Origin: Sphingobium jiangsuense
Lineage (GTDB): Bacteria; Pseudomonadota; Alphaproteobacteria; Sphingomonadales; Sphingomonadaceae
Direction: 5' to 3'
Assembly: GCF_014196495.1 (NCBI RefSeq)
Contig: NZ_JACIDT010000027.1
Coordinates: 1-36,574, forward strand
DNA: 36,574 bases
The notes beneath the pieces were generated by a model. It saw only the letters and a program-made list of their open reading frames with translations, did not search any database and was not told the DNA's origin. Below, piece after piece: positions 22,263 through 30,970 of the stretch (position 1 is its first letter; each line of letters opens with the position of its first letter). Both the position numbers and the translations under genes were made by a program.

Positions 22263-23192
22263 TTATAGGTTGCCATCTGTTTCCTGAATGATCCGGTTGG
22301 CGGTATCCGCCAACTGGCCGCGCAGCCAGGTCAGCCCGGCGTCCCCGGCGCGGGCTTCGTGGAACTGGATCATTTCCCGCATGCGGGGGAAGGGGAAGGG
22401 TACGTCGGTGCAGTTGAGGTCGAACCGGTCCAGGATAGCACGCGCCAGCCGCTCGTGCAGCACGGCGAGGCGCGAGGTGCCCTGAAGGAACCAGGCGACG
22501 GAGGCGAAGCTGGTCACGGTGACCTCGATACGCCGCTGCCTGCCCATGTGGGACAGGTGGGAGTCGGCGAAGGCCTGCACCCGCGTGGAACCGAAGGCCA
22601 CGCTGACATGGCCGGCGGCGAAGAACTTCTCCTCGGTCAGCCCCTCGCGGAAGATCGGATTGCCGGCCCAGCCGACGACGACCTGCTTTTCCTCGAACAG
22701 GAATTCGGAGGGATGCCACGCCGCCAGATAGGGCTCCGGGGTTATCAGCAGGTCCACCTTGCCCTGTTCCAGCTCCGCCATACTGGTGTCGCCCGGCTGG
22801 ATGATCTCCATGCGGATATTGGGGGCGAGCGCGCTCAGCCGGGCGCCGAGCGGCACCAGCACGGCGACCATGATGTAATCGGAGGCGATGATGCGGAAGG
22901 TGCGGGTGGCGGTGGCCGGGTCGAAGCTGGTCGGCGTCGCGATCGCCCGCTCGACGCCACGCAGGCTTTCCTGGATCTGCGGCAGCAGCATCTCGGCAAA
23001 GGGCGTGGGATGCATGCGCTTGCCCACCGCGACCACGATGTCGTCGCCGAAATAGGTGCGCAGGCGGCGCAGGGCGGCGCTGGTCGCGGGCTGGGTGAGG
23101 CCGATCCGCTCTGCCGTGCGGGTGACGCTGCGCGTTTCCATCAGCGCCTCGAACACGACGAGCAGGTTCAAATCCAGTCCCTTGAAGCGCAT
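22263..23192 (-). CDS. LysR-family transcriptional regulator 2
   Basis: A 309-residue LysR-type regulator of the same branch as LysR 1. The HTH region is DLNLLVVFEALMETRSVTRT then TQPATSAALRRLRTYFGDDIVV (residues about 6-60). The effector domain starts FDPATATRTFRIIASDYIMV and contains KVDLLITPEPYLAAWHPSEF. It is divergent from TonB receptor 2 and upstream of the Rieske gene on its own strand, so it probably controls both. LysR 1 and LysR 2 share enough sequence to be paralogues with different ligands. Confidence 0.94.
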   Translation of the reverse strand: MRFKGLDLNLLVVFEALMETRSVTRTAERIGLTQPATSAALRRLRTYFGDDIVVAVGKRMHPTPFAEMLLPQIQESLRGVERAIATPTSFDPATATRTFRIIASDYIMVAVLVPLGARLSALAPNIRMEIIQPGDTSMAELEQGKVDLLITPEPYLAAWHPSEFLFEEKQVVVGWAGNPIFREGLTEEKFFAAGHVSVAFGSTRVQAFADSHLSHMGRQRRIEVTVTSFASVAWFLQGTSRLAVLHERLARAILDRFDLNCTDVPFPFPRMREMIQFHEARAGDAGLTWLRGQLADTANRIIQETDGNL

Positions 23193-23313
23193 ATCAATTC
23201 ATCCTGTGATTGAAATATCATTCAAACAAAAAATTTCCCAAATGGAAAGGGCAAGGATAGGCTTTCTCCAATGTCGGAAAACCGACGATGCAAAGATGAA
23301 AAGGGGAGACACA
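23193..23313. promoter_or_regulatory. Divergent LysR 2 / TonB receptor 2 control region
   Basis: TTGAA-atatca-TTCAA (23210-23225) is a perfect inverted repeat, and ATCA-N10-TGAT (23194-23211) lies just before it, abutting the LysR 2 start. An AT-rich tract (ACAAAAAATTTCCC) follows. These are good candidates for LysR 2 binding; neither matches the CTATC-N9-GATAG element. The receptor's ribosome-binding site is AAAAGGGGAG at about 23299-23308. Confidence 0.45.
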
Positions 23314-25578
23314 GTGAAGGCTTATCTTCTTGCCGGCGCGGCTATGGCTGCATTCCACATGGTTCCGGCCGATGCGCAGGAACAGGATTCGGACGCCGCC
23401 GCCGGAAATGGCGGCCTTGCCGACATCATCGTCACCGCCCAGCGGCGAGAGGAAAATCTCCAGAAGGCAGCCATCCCCGTCAGCGCGGTGACCGGCAACA
23501 CGCTGACGGAACAGAGTGTCACCCAGGCGACCGACCTCACCCGCCTGGTGCCCGCGCTTCAGGTCGCGCCCGCCGCGGCGCTGACGCAGATCTACCTGCG
23601 CGGCGTCGGCACCTTCGGTTCCAACGCCTTTGCCGAACAGGGCGTGGCGTTCAACCTCGATGGCGTCTATCTCTCCCGCCCGGCGGCGCCCGCCGCGCTG
23701 TTCTACGACCTCGAACGGATGGAGGTGCTGAAGGGGCCGCAGGGCACGCTCTACGGCCGCAACGCGACCGGCGGCGCGGTCAACCTTGTCACCGCCAAGC
23801 CGAAGCTGGGCGAGGCGTCGGGCTTCCTGACCGCCGAATATGGCAATTACGACGCGCTGAAGGGATCGGCGGCGCTCAACGTGCCGCTGGGCGACCGCGC
23901 CGCGTTCCGCGTCTCCGGCCAATATGCGAAGCGCGACGGCTTCTACAATGACGGCTATGACGACGAGGATACGCAGGCGGTACGCGGCCAACTGCGCTTC
24001 GACACCGGCGGCGGCTTCAACGCGACGATCATGGCCGATTACGGCCATGTCGGCGGCATGGGCAGCGGCGGCACGATCATGCCGTTGCTCGCGGGCAAGA
24101 AGCGGCTGGGGCCGAGCGACCCGCGCGTGATCGCCGAATATCTCTCCCGCGCGCCGACCCCGCCGGTGCCGCAGATCATCGCGCGCGACGACGGCTATCA
24201 GGACAATGACTATTATGGCGCGATGGCGACGGTGAACGCCGACCTCGGCTTCGCACAGCTGACCGTCATTCCGGCATGGCGCCATACGAAGCTGGATTTC
24301 GTCAGCTATGCGTCGAGCTTCCTGATCGACGTCACCGAGAAATCGGACCAGATGTCGCTGGAAGGCCGCCTCGCCAACCAGAGCGACCGGCTGAAATGGG
24401 TGCTGGGCGGCTATTATTTCGTCGAGGATGTGACGGCCGCCCAGTTCTACAATCAGCAGAGCAACGGCACCCGCATCAATTCGCAGCTCAATACCAGGAG
24501 CTTCGCGGTGTTCGGGGAAGCGACCTTCTCGCTCACCGACACGTTCCGCGTGACCGGCGGCCTGCGCTACACCAAGGACAACAAGCAGCAGCTGACCGAG
24601 GCGCACACCTATCCGTTCGTCGGCTTCGTGCCGCCGCCCGCGCCGCCGCTGACCCCGATCATCCTCGACCTGCAAACCGACGCCACCAGCGATGTCGATT
24701 TCGACAAGGTGACGTGGAAGGCGGGCGTCGAATATGACATGGGGCCGCGCTCGCTGCTGTACGCGACGGTTTCCACCGGCTTCAAATCCGGTATCCTCTA
24801 TTCCGCGCTGGGCGAGAATTATTCGAAGCCGGAGCGGCTGACCGCCTATACCATCGGTACGAAGAACCGCTTCTTCGACAACACGCTCCAGCTGAACGTC
24901 GAGGCGTTCTACTGGGATTACAAGGATCAGCAGGTTTCCCACCTCGCGCCGGTGCTGGTCGCGCCGGGCATCTACGGCCCGGTGTTCAAGACGGAGAATG
25001 CCGGTTCCGCCACCATCTACGGCGCGGAGGCGGAATTGCTGTGGCAGCCGACGCCGGACGACCTGCTGTCGATCAACCTGCAATATCTGCACAGCAAATA
25101 TGACGAGATGGACTATCAGGCCTATTCGGTGTCGGGTGCCGCGCCGGTGGTCGGATGCGCGATCACGCCGACCTCGCTGGTGGGCGCGTCGCCGACCGCA
25201 GCCATTTTCGACGTCGATTGCTCCGGCCGGCCGCTGACCAACGCGCCGCGCTGGGTGCTGAACGCGGGCTATCAGCACAGCTTCGACCTCGGCGGGGCGG
25301 GCAAGCTGACGGCGGGCGTCGATACGCGGGTGGAATCCTCGCGCTATCTGTCGATCGACTTCATGCCGGAGGTGAAGCAGGGCAGTTATATGATGTCCAA
25401 CGCGCGCATCACCTATGAAACGGCGTCGGGCCAGTTCGCGCTGACCGGCTTCGTCAACAATCTGGAGGATGAGCTGGTCTTTTCAAACGGCTTGCAGAGC
25501 CCGGCCAAGGCAGGCGTCTTCTACAACCAGCTGCGCCCGCCCCGGACCTACGGCATTCGCGGCACGGTACGCTTCTGA
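23314..25578 (+). CDS. TonB-dependent outer-membrane receptor 2
   Basis: A 754-residue receptor. The start is set at GTG 23314 because AAGGGGAG lies six bases upstream and the product then begins with a proper signal peptide (KAYLLAGAAMAAFHMVPADAQ); ATG 23296 is in frame but would place that RBS inside the gene. LADIIVTAQRREE is the TonB-box region. The plug shows LTRLVPALQVAP, IYLRGVGTFGSNAF and RMEVLKGPQGTLYGRNATGG; the barrel ends RTYGIRGTVRF with terminal Phe. It is clearly related to receptor 1 in the plug but about 60 residues shorter. It is divergent from LysR 2 and presumably imports the same or a related ligand. Confidence 0.94.
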   Translation: MKAYLLAGAAMAAFHMVPADAQEQDSDAAAGNGGLADIIVTAQRREENLQKAAIPVSAVTGNTLTEQSVTQATDLTRLVPALQVAPAAALTQIYLRGVGTFGSNAFAEQGVAFNLDGVYLSRPAAPAALFYDLERMEVLKGPQGTLYGRNATGGAVNLVTAKPKLGEASGFLTAEYGNYDALKGSAALNVPLGDRAAFRVSGQYAKRDGFYNDGYDDEDTQAVRGQLRFDTGGGFNATIMADYGHVGGMGSGGTIMPLLAGKKRLGPSDPRVIAEYLSRAPTPPVPQIIARDDGYQDNDYYGAMATVNADLGFAQLTVIPAWRHTKLDFVSYASSFLIDVTEKSDQMSLEGRLANQSDRLKWVLGGYYFVEDVTAAQFYNQQSNGTRINSQLNTRSFAVFGEATFSLTDTFRVTGGLRYTKDNKQQLTEAHTYPFVGFVPPPAPPLTPIILDLQTDATSDVDFDKVTWKAGVEYDMGPRSLLYATVSTGFKSGILYSALGENYSKPERLTAYTIGTKNRFFDNTLQLNVEAFYWDYKDQQVSHLAPVLVAPGIYGPVFKTENAGSATIYGAEAELLWQPTPDDLLSINLQYLHSKYDEMDYQAYSVSGAAPVVGCAITPTSLVGASPTAAIFDVDCSGRPLTNAPRWVLNAGYQHSFDLGGAGKLTAGVDTRVESSRYLSIDFMPEVKQGSYMMSNARITYETASGQFALTGFVNNLEDELVFSNGLQSPAKAGVFYNQLRPPRTYGIRGTVRF

Positions 25579-25652
25579 TCCCTGGCGGGGGAGTGCGTCC
25601 CGGCGGGAGAGGGGTTTCAGCCCCGCCCGCCGGGCGCTCTTAAGGAATGCGG

Positions 25653-25685
25653 CGGGGTGGTGCGAAGGCGTCGCCCCGTTTTTTT
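25653..25685 (+). terminator. Strong rho-independent terminator after TonB receptor 2
   Basis: The 26-base segment 25653-25678 folds into an 11-bp stem (CGGGGTGGTGC with GCGTCGCCCCG, including G-U pairs) closed by a GAAG tetraloop, followed by seven T residues. It lies 75 bases after the receptor stop. Confidence 0.85.
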
Positions 25686-25751
25686 GGCGGGTTAGCCCTT
25701 ACCGTCACCCCAGCGACCCGAAGGGCGACCGAAGGTCAACGCTGGGGCCGC

Positions 25752-25803
25752 AGGCCCTGTCGCGCGCCTTCTCCTGAGATGCCAGCCTGCGCTGGCATGA
25801 CGG
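25752..25803 (-). repeat. 52-bp dispersed repeat (copy B)
   Basis: Inverse-orientation copy of the element at 11438-11489, 49 of 52 bases identical, with the only differences inside one four-base segment. It follows another inverted repeat (CCCCAGCG ... CGCTGGGG, about 25706-25747). The unit lies in the 405-bp gene-free gap between receptor 2 and the MerR gene, which holds only the terminator and repeats; no protein gene was found there. Confidence 0.8.
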
Positions 25804-25844
25804 ATAAAAGGATAGGTTATTCAAATAGTTAGATATAAATCAAC

Positions 25845-25935
25845 CGTCACCCTGAACTTGTTTCAGCATCCATCAAGCTCCATGCTCCTCCGCTCAATCC
25901 GGTGAAATGGACCCTGAAACAAGTTCAGGGTGACG
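25845..25935. repeat. Perfect 22-bp inverted repeat (CGTCACCCTGAACTTGTTTC type)
   Basis: The arm at 25845-25866 is perfectly complementary to the arm at 25914-25935, separated by 47 bases. The arm begins CGTCACCCTGAACTTG and is of a repeat type common between genes in sphingomonads. It sits directly before the end of the MerR gene (convergent side). The structure could be an RNA-end stabiliser or the remnant of two facing repeat insertions. Confidence 0.8.
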
Positions 25936-25983
25936 ATGAAGGCGAAGGTCCGCTTTTGCCCAAAACCAGCCTGTCCGATCGCC

Positions 25984-26400
25984 TCAATCCTTGCCCAGCC
26001 GGGCGAGCGCCTCGTTCCTGATCTGGCGCAGTTCGCTGACGGTTTCGTCGAGCGCGATGCGTTGCTGTTCCAGATCTTCCAGCCGTTGCTCGATCCGCGT
26101 GACGAGGCGGCTCATCTGTTCGACATGGTTCGGGTCCACATCGTAGAGATCGAGGAATTCCTTGATCTCGCGAATGGAAAAGCCCAGCCGCTTGCCGCGC
26201 AGCACCAGTTGGATGCGGCCGATTTCCCGCCGGGAATAGACGCGCGTGGTGCCGACGCGATGCGGCTCGATCAGCCCCTTGTCCTCATAGAAGCGCAAGG
26301 TGCGCTGGGTCACGCCCAGTTGCCCGGCGACTTCCTGTATGCCCTTGAAGCCGGTGTCCGGCTGGTCGGCGCGGGCCTTCTTGCCGGTCCGCGCGGTCAT
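25984..26400 (-). CDS. MerR-family transcriptional regulator
   Basis: A 138-residue regulator. The MerR winged HTH starts at about residue 19 (IQEVAGQLGVTQRTLRFYED) with wing KGLIEPHRVGTTRVYSRRE, followed by FSIREIKEFLDLYD and a long C-terminal coiled-coil dimerisation helix (MSRLVTRIEQRLEDLEQQRI). No metal-binding cysteines are present, so it is not of the metal-sensing type; MerR proteins of this form often control acyl-CoA or organic-acid metabolism. It follows the acyl-CoA ligase on the same strand after 121 bases, which fits control of the beta-oxidation locus. RBS GAGGA is seven bases before the ATG. Confidence 0.92.
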   Translation of the reverse strand: MTARTGKKARADQPDTGFKGIQEVAGQLGVTQRTLRFYEDKGLIEPHRVGTTRVYSRREIGRIQLVLRGKRLGFSIREIKEFLDLYDVDPNHVEQMSRLVTRIEQRLEDLEQQRIALDETVSELRQIRNEALARLGKD

Positions 26401-26521
26401 GCGCCGGTCCTCGCGAAAGGCACGCGGCGGGCGGCCATTGCGGCGCGGGAGAAGAATGGGGAGGGGGGTGAACAGTGCATCGTCATTTCCATCGCATCGG
26501 CGGGGCCGGACAGCGGCATCG

Positions 26522-28186
26522 TCAGGCGCGCTTCTTCCTTTCCTCTTCGATCAGTTCCTTTTTCGACAATTTGCCGATCAGCGTCTTGGGCAGCGCGTCG
26601 CGTATCTCGATCTCCTTCGGGATCTCGATCTTGCTCAGCCGCTCGGCGAGGAACGCGCCCAGCGCCTCGGCGGAAAGGGCGGAACCTTCGCGCAGCGCGA
26701 CGAACAGCTTGGGCGACTGGCCGCGATAAGGGTCGTCTATGCCGATCGCGATCGCTTCCCGGATGTCGGGATGCTGATAGGCGGCATCCTCGATCACGCG
26801 GGGGTAGACGTTGTAGCCGCCGCACAGGATCACGTCCTTGATCCGGTCGACCAGGAACAGATAGCCGTCCTCGTCCAGATAGCCGATATCGCCGGTGCGC
26901 AGCGCGCCGTCCACGAACACCGCCGCCGTTTCCTCCGGCTTGTTCCAATAGCCCTTCATCACCTGCGGCCCGCGTGCGCAGACCTCGCCGCGCTCGCCCT
27001 GCGGCAGCAGGCGCGCGGGGTTTTCGGGATCGCGGATTTCGAGGATGGTGCCGGGGAAACGCGGGCCGCAGCTATTGTTCTTGACTCGGCCGTCGAGCGG
27101 GTTGCAGGCAATGATGGGCGAGGTTTCGGAAAGGCCATAGCCTTCCACCACGCGGGCGCCGGTGCGCTGCTCGAACCGTTCGCGCACGTCGAGGGGGAGC
27201 GGCGCGCCGCCCGATATGCAGGCGCGCACCGCCGACAGGTCCGGCACCTTGTCGTCGGGCAGGCCGTTCATCGCGACATAGATGGTCGGCACGCCGAAGA
27301 ACTGTGTCGGCGGCTTGCGCCTGATGGTCTTGAGCACCTGGTCCATCTCGAACCGGGGCAGCAGCACCATCTCCGCGCCGATCTCCACCGAGAAGTTGAG
27401 CACGGTCGTCAGCGCGAACACATGGAACAGCGGCAGCACGCCGAGCGTGCGTTCCTGCCCGGCGCGCAGGCCGCCGACATGGATCAGCATCTGCGCGCTG
27501 TTGGCGGTGAGGTTGGCGTGGGTCAGCATCGCGCCCTTGGGCACGCCGGTGGTGCCCCCGGTATATTGCAGCACGGCGATGTCGTCCGGCTCGGCAGCCA
27601 CCGGGTCGGGCGGGGCATCGCGGGCGATGAGCGCGCGAAAGCGGACATGCAGCGCCTCGTCGCGGACGACCGCATGATCCTTGCGCTTGATGAGGGTGAA
27701 GCCCCAGGCCTGCAACGGCGGCAGCACGTCCGCCATGCCGCATAATATCACCCGTTCGAGGCCGGATGCCGCCGCGATCGCCTGCACCTTGTCGTGGATC
27801 ATCTTCACGTCGGGCACGGCCATCATGCGCGTGCCGGAATCGCGGATCTGATGCTCCAGCTCGCGCTCGGTATAGAGCGGGTTGAAGTTGACGACGATCG
27901 CGCCGATGCGCAGCGCCGCGAAATAGAGAATCACGAAATAGGGCGTGTTGGGCAGACAGAGGCCGAAGCGGTCGCCCGGCTTCAGCCCCTGATCCTGCAA
28001 CCCCCGCGCCGCTCGGTCAACCATGTGCCCGATTTCCCCATAGGTCCAGCAACGGCCGAGAAAGTCGATCGCGGTCCGTTCGGCATAGTCCGCCACCGCC
28101 TTGTCGAGCAGTTCGGTCAGCAGCCGCGGGCGCGGCTCCATCTCCGTCGCGGGGCTGGAAAGGGGGGAGGGGGCAGGGTTGGTCAT
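26522..28186 (-). CDS. AMP-dependent long-chain acyl-CoA ligase (FadD-like)
   Basis: A 554-residue adenylate-forming ligase that activates a carboxylic acid to its CoA thioester with ATP. The P-loop YTGGTTGVPKGA is at 208-219, EGYGLSETSP is the A4/A5 motif, TGDIGYLDEDGYLFLVDRIKD and GGYNVYPRVIE span the hinge, and the catalytic Lys is in LPKTLIGKLSKKEL near the C-terminus. ATG at 28186 has GGAG five bases upstream and lies 13 bases after the FadL-like stop, so both belong to one transcript. The pairing with FadL and beta-oxidation genes favours a medium- to long-chain fatty acid or an acyl side chain as substrate. Confidence 0.93.
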   Translation of the reverse strand: MTNPAPSPLSSPATEMEPRPRLLTELLDKAVADYAERTAIDFLGRCWTYGEIGHMVDRAARGLQDQGLKPGDRFGLCLPNTPYFVILYFAALRIGAIVVNFNPLYTERELEHQIRDSGTRMMAVPDVKMIHDKVQAIAAASGLERVILCGMADVLPPLQAWGFTLIKRKDHAVVRDEALHVRFRALIARDAPPDPVAAEPDDIAVLQYTGGTTGVPKGAMLTHANLTANSAQMLIHVGGLRAGQERTLGVLPLFHVFALTTVLNFSVEIGAEMVLLPRFEMDQVLKTIRRKPPTQFFGVPTIYVAMNGLPDDKVPDLSAVRACISGGAPLPLDVRERFEQRTGARVVEGYGLSETSPIIACNPLDGRVKNNSCGPRFPGTILEIRDPENPARLLPQGERGEVCARGPQVMKGYWNKPEETAAVFVDGALRTGDIGYLDEDGYLFLVDRIKDVILCGGYNVYPRVIEDAAYQHPDIREAIAIGIDDPYRGQSPKLFVALREGSALSAEALGAFLAERLSKIEIPKEIEIRDALPKTLIGKLSKKELIEEERKKRA

Positions 28187-28199
28187 CGCGGCTCCGGTA

Positions 28200-29516
28200 T
28201 CAGAAGGTGAACCGTCCGCCGAGCGACAGCACGACGGCGTGGGCATTTTCGAGGCGCCCGTCGACCAGTATCGCCGTCTGGGCGGGCGTTCCCGCAAAGG
28301 CGGCGGTCCGGCGGTCGATCGGCGCATCGTCGAAGGCGAGCAGGATGGCCGCCGCGTCGATGGTGAAGGACGGGGAAAGCGCATAGCTGGTGCCCGCCGA
28401 GAAGTTCCAGCGGTTGCTGTCCGGTACGCGGGCGTCGCGCTCTCCGTCGCGGGTGGGCGTCTGGTCGCGGGCGACGCCCGCGCGCAATGTCCATTGCGGC
28501 GAGACGGCATAATCCGCGCCGGCCGCGACGGCCCATGTGTTGCGGTAATTTTCCGGGATCGCCGAATAGACCGGCCCCAGCTGGATCGCGTCCAGCCTCA
28601 GCCGGATCGCATCGAACTTCGCCCAGCCGAACCGCGTCGCCTGCGCGTTCAGCGTCAGGTCCGGCGTGACGGCGAACCGCCCGCCGAAAGTGAGCTGCCA
28701 TGGCGTGCTGAAGGTGGCGCGGACAGGCTGGGTAAAGCGCATTATCACCGATTGAAGCACCTCCGCATCACGGGTGAAAGTGCCGTTCAGCTTATGCTCG
28801 ATGCTGGATTTGTAGCTGACGCCCAGCGACACCGGCCCGTCGCGATATTGGACGCCCGCGCTCCAGCCCAGATCCCAGCCCTTGCCCTCTAGGTCCTGAT
28901 GACCGTCGAAACCCGACGTGAAGGGCAGATAATTGGCGAGGCTGGCATCCGCATATTCGATGTTGAGGCCTGCACCGAGGCTGAGACTGGCGGTCGGCAT
29001 GAAGGCGACGGACGGCTGGATGTCGATGGTGCGCAGCGACGTTTTGTCGGCGGTATAGCGCACCCAGCTGTCGGCATCATAATCGGTGGTGAAATTATAG
29101 GGCGCGGCCAAGGCAAGGCCGACAGCCAGTTGCGGGGTCAGCCCATAGGCGAAGGCACCCGAAGGCACCACGCCCTTGTGGATCGGGTTATGGGTATTTT
29201 GCGCGCCGCCGACCGGAGCGGAGGCCTGACCCGGCCGGATGAGCTGCGTGTTGACGTTGCGCACATTGCCCGAAGGCAGCACCGCGCTCGCGCCCAGATA
29301 GGCGTCGCCGCCGGTCATCCCGCCGATCGCGGCCGGGTTCCACCAGAGCGAGGCCGCGCCCTGATCGGCCACCTCGCCCGAAAAGGCGCGCCCCGCGCCC
29401 CTGACCGACTGTTCCTGCAAATAAAAGCCGCCCGCCTGGGCGACGCCCGGCAGGCCGCTGCCCATCATCAGCGCCGTCAGCGATGCCCCTACGGCAGCCC
29501 TCTTGTCGATTTTCAT
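28200..29516 (-). CDS. FadL-family outer-membrane transport protein
   Basis: A 438-residue outer-membrane beta-barrel of the FadL/TodX family, which lets hydrophobic molecules such as fatty acids or aromatic hydrocarbons diffuse laterally into the membrane. ATG at 29516 has GGGGGGAG six bases upstream. Residues 1-28 form a signal peptide ending GVAQA, and the mature N-terminus GGFYLQEQSVRGAGRAFSGE followed by LWWNPAAI contains the conserved NPA hatch motif. The barrel ends LSLGGRFTF with terminal Phe. It is the first gene of the leftward unit, divergent from the thiolase gene. Confidence 0.93.
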   Translation of the reverse strand: MKIDKRAAVGASLTALMMGSGLPGVAQAGGFYLQEQSVRGAGRAFSGEVADQGAASLWWNPAAIGGMTGGDAYLGASAVLPSGNVRNVNTQLIRPGQASAPVGGAQNTHNPIHKGVVPSGAFAYGLTPQLAVGLALAAPYNFTTDYDADSWVRYTADKTSLRTIDIQPSVAFMPTASLSLGAGLNIEYADASLANYLPFTSGFDGHQDLEGKGWDLGWSAGVQYRDGPVSLGVSYKSSIEHKLNGTFTRDAEVLQSVIMRFTQPVRATFSTPWQLTFGGRFAVTPDLTLNAQATRFGWAKFDAIRLRLDAIQLGPVYSAIPENYRNTWAVAAGADYAVSPQWTLRAGVARDQTPTRDGERDARVPDSNRWNFSAGTSYALSPSFTIDAAAILLAFDDAPIDRRTAAFAGTPAQTAILVDGRLENAHAVVLSLGGRFTF

Positions 29517-29833
29517 TAAATTCTCCCCCCTGAATTCGTGATCCGCCGCTGGTCCCGATGCCGTTTCCTGCGCTTTCCAATGGTGAATAACGGCCGGACG
29601 ATCCGACCTTTCACCTTCGACCTGCCGCAGGCGGCGCGATGGCATCGATCCTCTCTCCTCACTCTCCCCCGTCGGAACGACTGTCGAGGACAGGCGTCCT
29701 TTCGAATCATATCCTGCCGCAAAAATCTGTTGACGTATAGGGTAATTTGCGCACCATTAGGGAAAGAAGTAGGATTTAACCGATTCCCGTTTCGCAACCG
29801 ACGAACCCCTGCTTACTCGGAGAGGCTTGATCG
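29517..29833. promoter_or_regulatory. Divergent FadL / thiolase intergenic region (317 bp)
   Basis: The gap contains no gene. A possible promoter toward the thiolase has TTGACG at 29730 with a poor -10 match 17 bases further on; this is weak. TTTAACCGA at about 29776-29784 is the complement of the TCGGTTAA segment found upstream of the TetR gene at 35617-35624, so it may be a shared TetR half-site. The thiolase RBS is GGAGAGG, about seven bases before its ATG. No strong palindrome was seen. Confidence 0.35.
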
Positions 29834-30970
29834 ATGACTAACGTGGTTATTGTGGGTTATGCCCGTTCCCCCTTCCATCCCGCGGGCAAGGGCGCGCTGG
29901 CGCGGGTGCGGCCCGACGATCTCGCCGCGCAGGTTGTGCGCACCCTTGTCGAGCGGACCGGGGTGAAGGCGGCGGACATCGAGGACATCATCATGGGCTG
30001 CGCCTTTCCGGAAGGGGAGCAGGGCTTCAACGTCGCGCGGCTCGTCGGCCTGCTGGCGGATCTGCCGATCTCGGTCGGCGGCATGACGGTCAACCGCTTC
30101 TGCGGCTCCTCGATGAGCGCGATCCACATCGCCGCCGGGCAGATCCAGATCGGCGCGGGCGAGGTGTTCATCTGCGCCGGGATCGAGTCGATGAGCCGGG
30201 TGCCGATGATGGGCTTCAACCCGCTGCCCAACCCGGAACTCGCCAAGCGGAGCGCCGCCTATATCGGCATGGGCGACACGGCGGAAAATGTCGCGGCCAA
30301 ATATCAGATCAGCCGGGCGGAGCAGGAGGCGTTCGCCGTCGCCAGCCAGCAAAAAGCCGCCGCCGCGCAGGCCGCGGGCAAGCTGGCCGAAGAAATCGTG
30401 CCGATCCCCACCAAGGGCGGCGTGGTGGATCAGGACGGCACGCTGCGCCCCGACACCACGGCGGAGGGCCTTGCGGGCCTGAAACCCGCGTTCAGCGCGG
30501 ACGGCACGGTGACGGCGGGCACCTCCTCGCCATTGACCGACGGCGCCAGCGCGGTGCTGGTGACGAGCGAGGATTATGCCCGCGCCCACGGCCTGCCGAT
30601 CCTCGCGCGGGTCAAGTCGGTCGCCATTTCCGGCTGCCTGCCCGAAATCATGGGCATCGGCCCGGTCGAAGCCTCGCGCAAGGCGATGGCGCGCGCCGGG
30701 ATCGCCGCCGACCAGATCGACGTGGTGGAGCTGAACGAGGCGTTCGCCAGCCAGTCGCTCGCCTGCATTCGCGACCTCGGCCTCGATCCGGCGAAGGTGA
30801 ATATCGACGGCGGCGCGATCGCCATCGGCCATCCGCTCGGCGCGACCGGCGCACGCATCGTCGGCAAGGCGGCGGCGCTGCTCAAGCGCGAGGGCGGCAG
30901 ATATGCGCTCGCGACCCAATGCATCGGCGGCGGCCAGGGCATCGCGACTATCTTGGAGGCGGTGGAATGA
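29834..30970 (+). CDS. Thiolase (acetyl-CoA C-acyltransferase)
   Basis: A 378-residue thiolase that cleaves 3-ketoacyl-CoA to acetyl-CoA and a shortened acyl-CoA. The nucleophile is C90 (NRFCGSSMSAI), the base H333 (GHPLGATGA) and the second Cys C363 (QCIGGGQG). NEAFASQSLA precedes the substrate-binding region. The length is normal for FadA-type enzymes. The stop overlaps the start of the HCDH-ECH fusion gene (ATGA), typical of fadA/fadB-like coupling of the two halves of the beta-oxidation complex. Confidence 0.95.
   Translation: MTNVVIVGYARSPFHPAGKGALARVRPDDLAAQVVRTLVERTGVKAADIEDIIMGCAFPEGEQGFNVARLVGLLADLPISVGGMTVNRFCGSSMSAIHIAAGQIQIGAGEVFICAGIESMSRVPMMGFNPLPNPELAKRSAAYIGMGDTAENVAAKYQISRAEQEAFAVASQQKAAAAQAAGKLAEEIVPIPTKGGVVDQDGTLRPDTTAEGLAGLKPAFSADGTVTAGTSSPLTDGASAVLVTSEDYARAHGLPILARVKSVAISGCLPEIMGIGPVEASRKAMARAGIAADQIDVVELNEAFASQSLACIRDLGLDPAKVNIDGGAIAIGHPLGATGARIVGKAAALLKREGGRYALATQCIGGGQGIATILEAVE

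Noticed and set aside
23218..25278. Open frame of 686 codons opposite TonB receptor 2
   Set aside because: Antisense shadow of a GC-rich gene: composition dominated by Arg, Gly and Val, no recognisable domain, no RBS, while the receptor motifs are on the other strand.
11438..25803. Transposon bounded by the inverted 52-bp repeats
   Set aside because: No transposase lies between them and both copies match a known dispersed repeat type located in convergent gaps, so they are not treated as mobile-element ends.
25579..25983. CRISPR array or small RNA in the 405-bp gap
   Set aside because: The repeats are inverted and of different types, not regularly spaced direct repeats; a terminator plus dispersed intergenic repeats explains the sequence.
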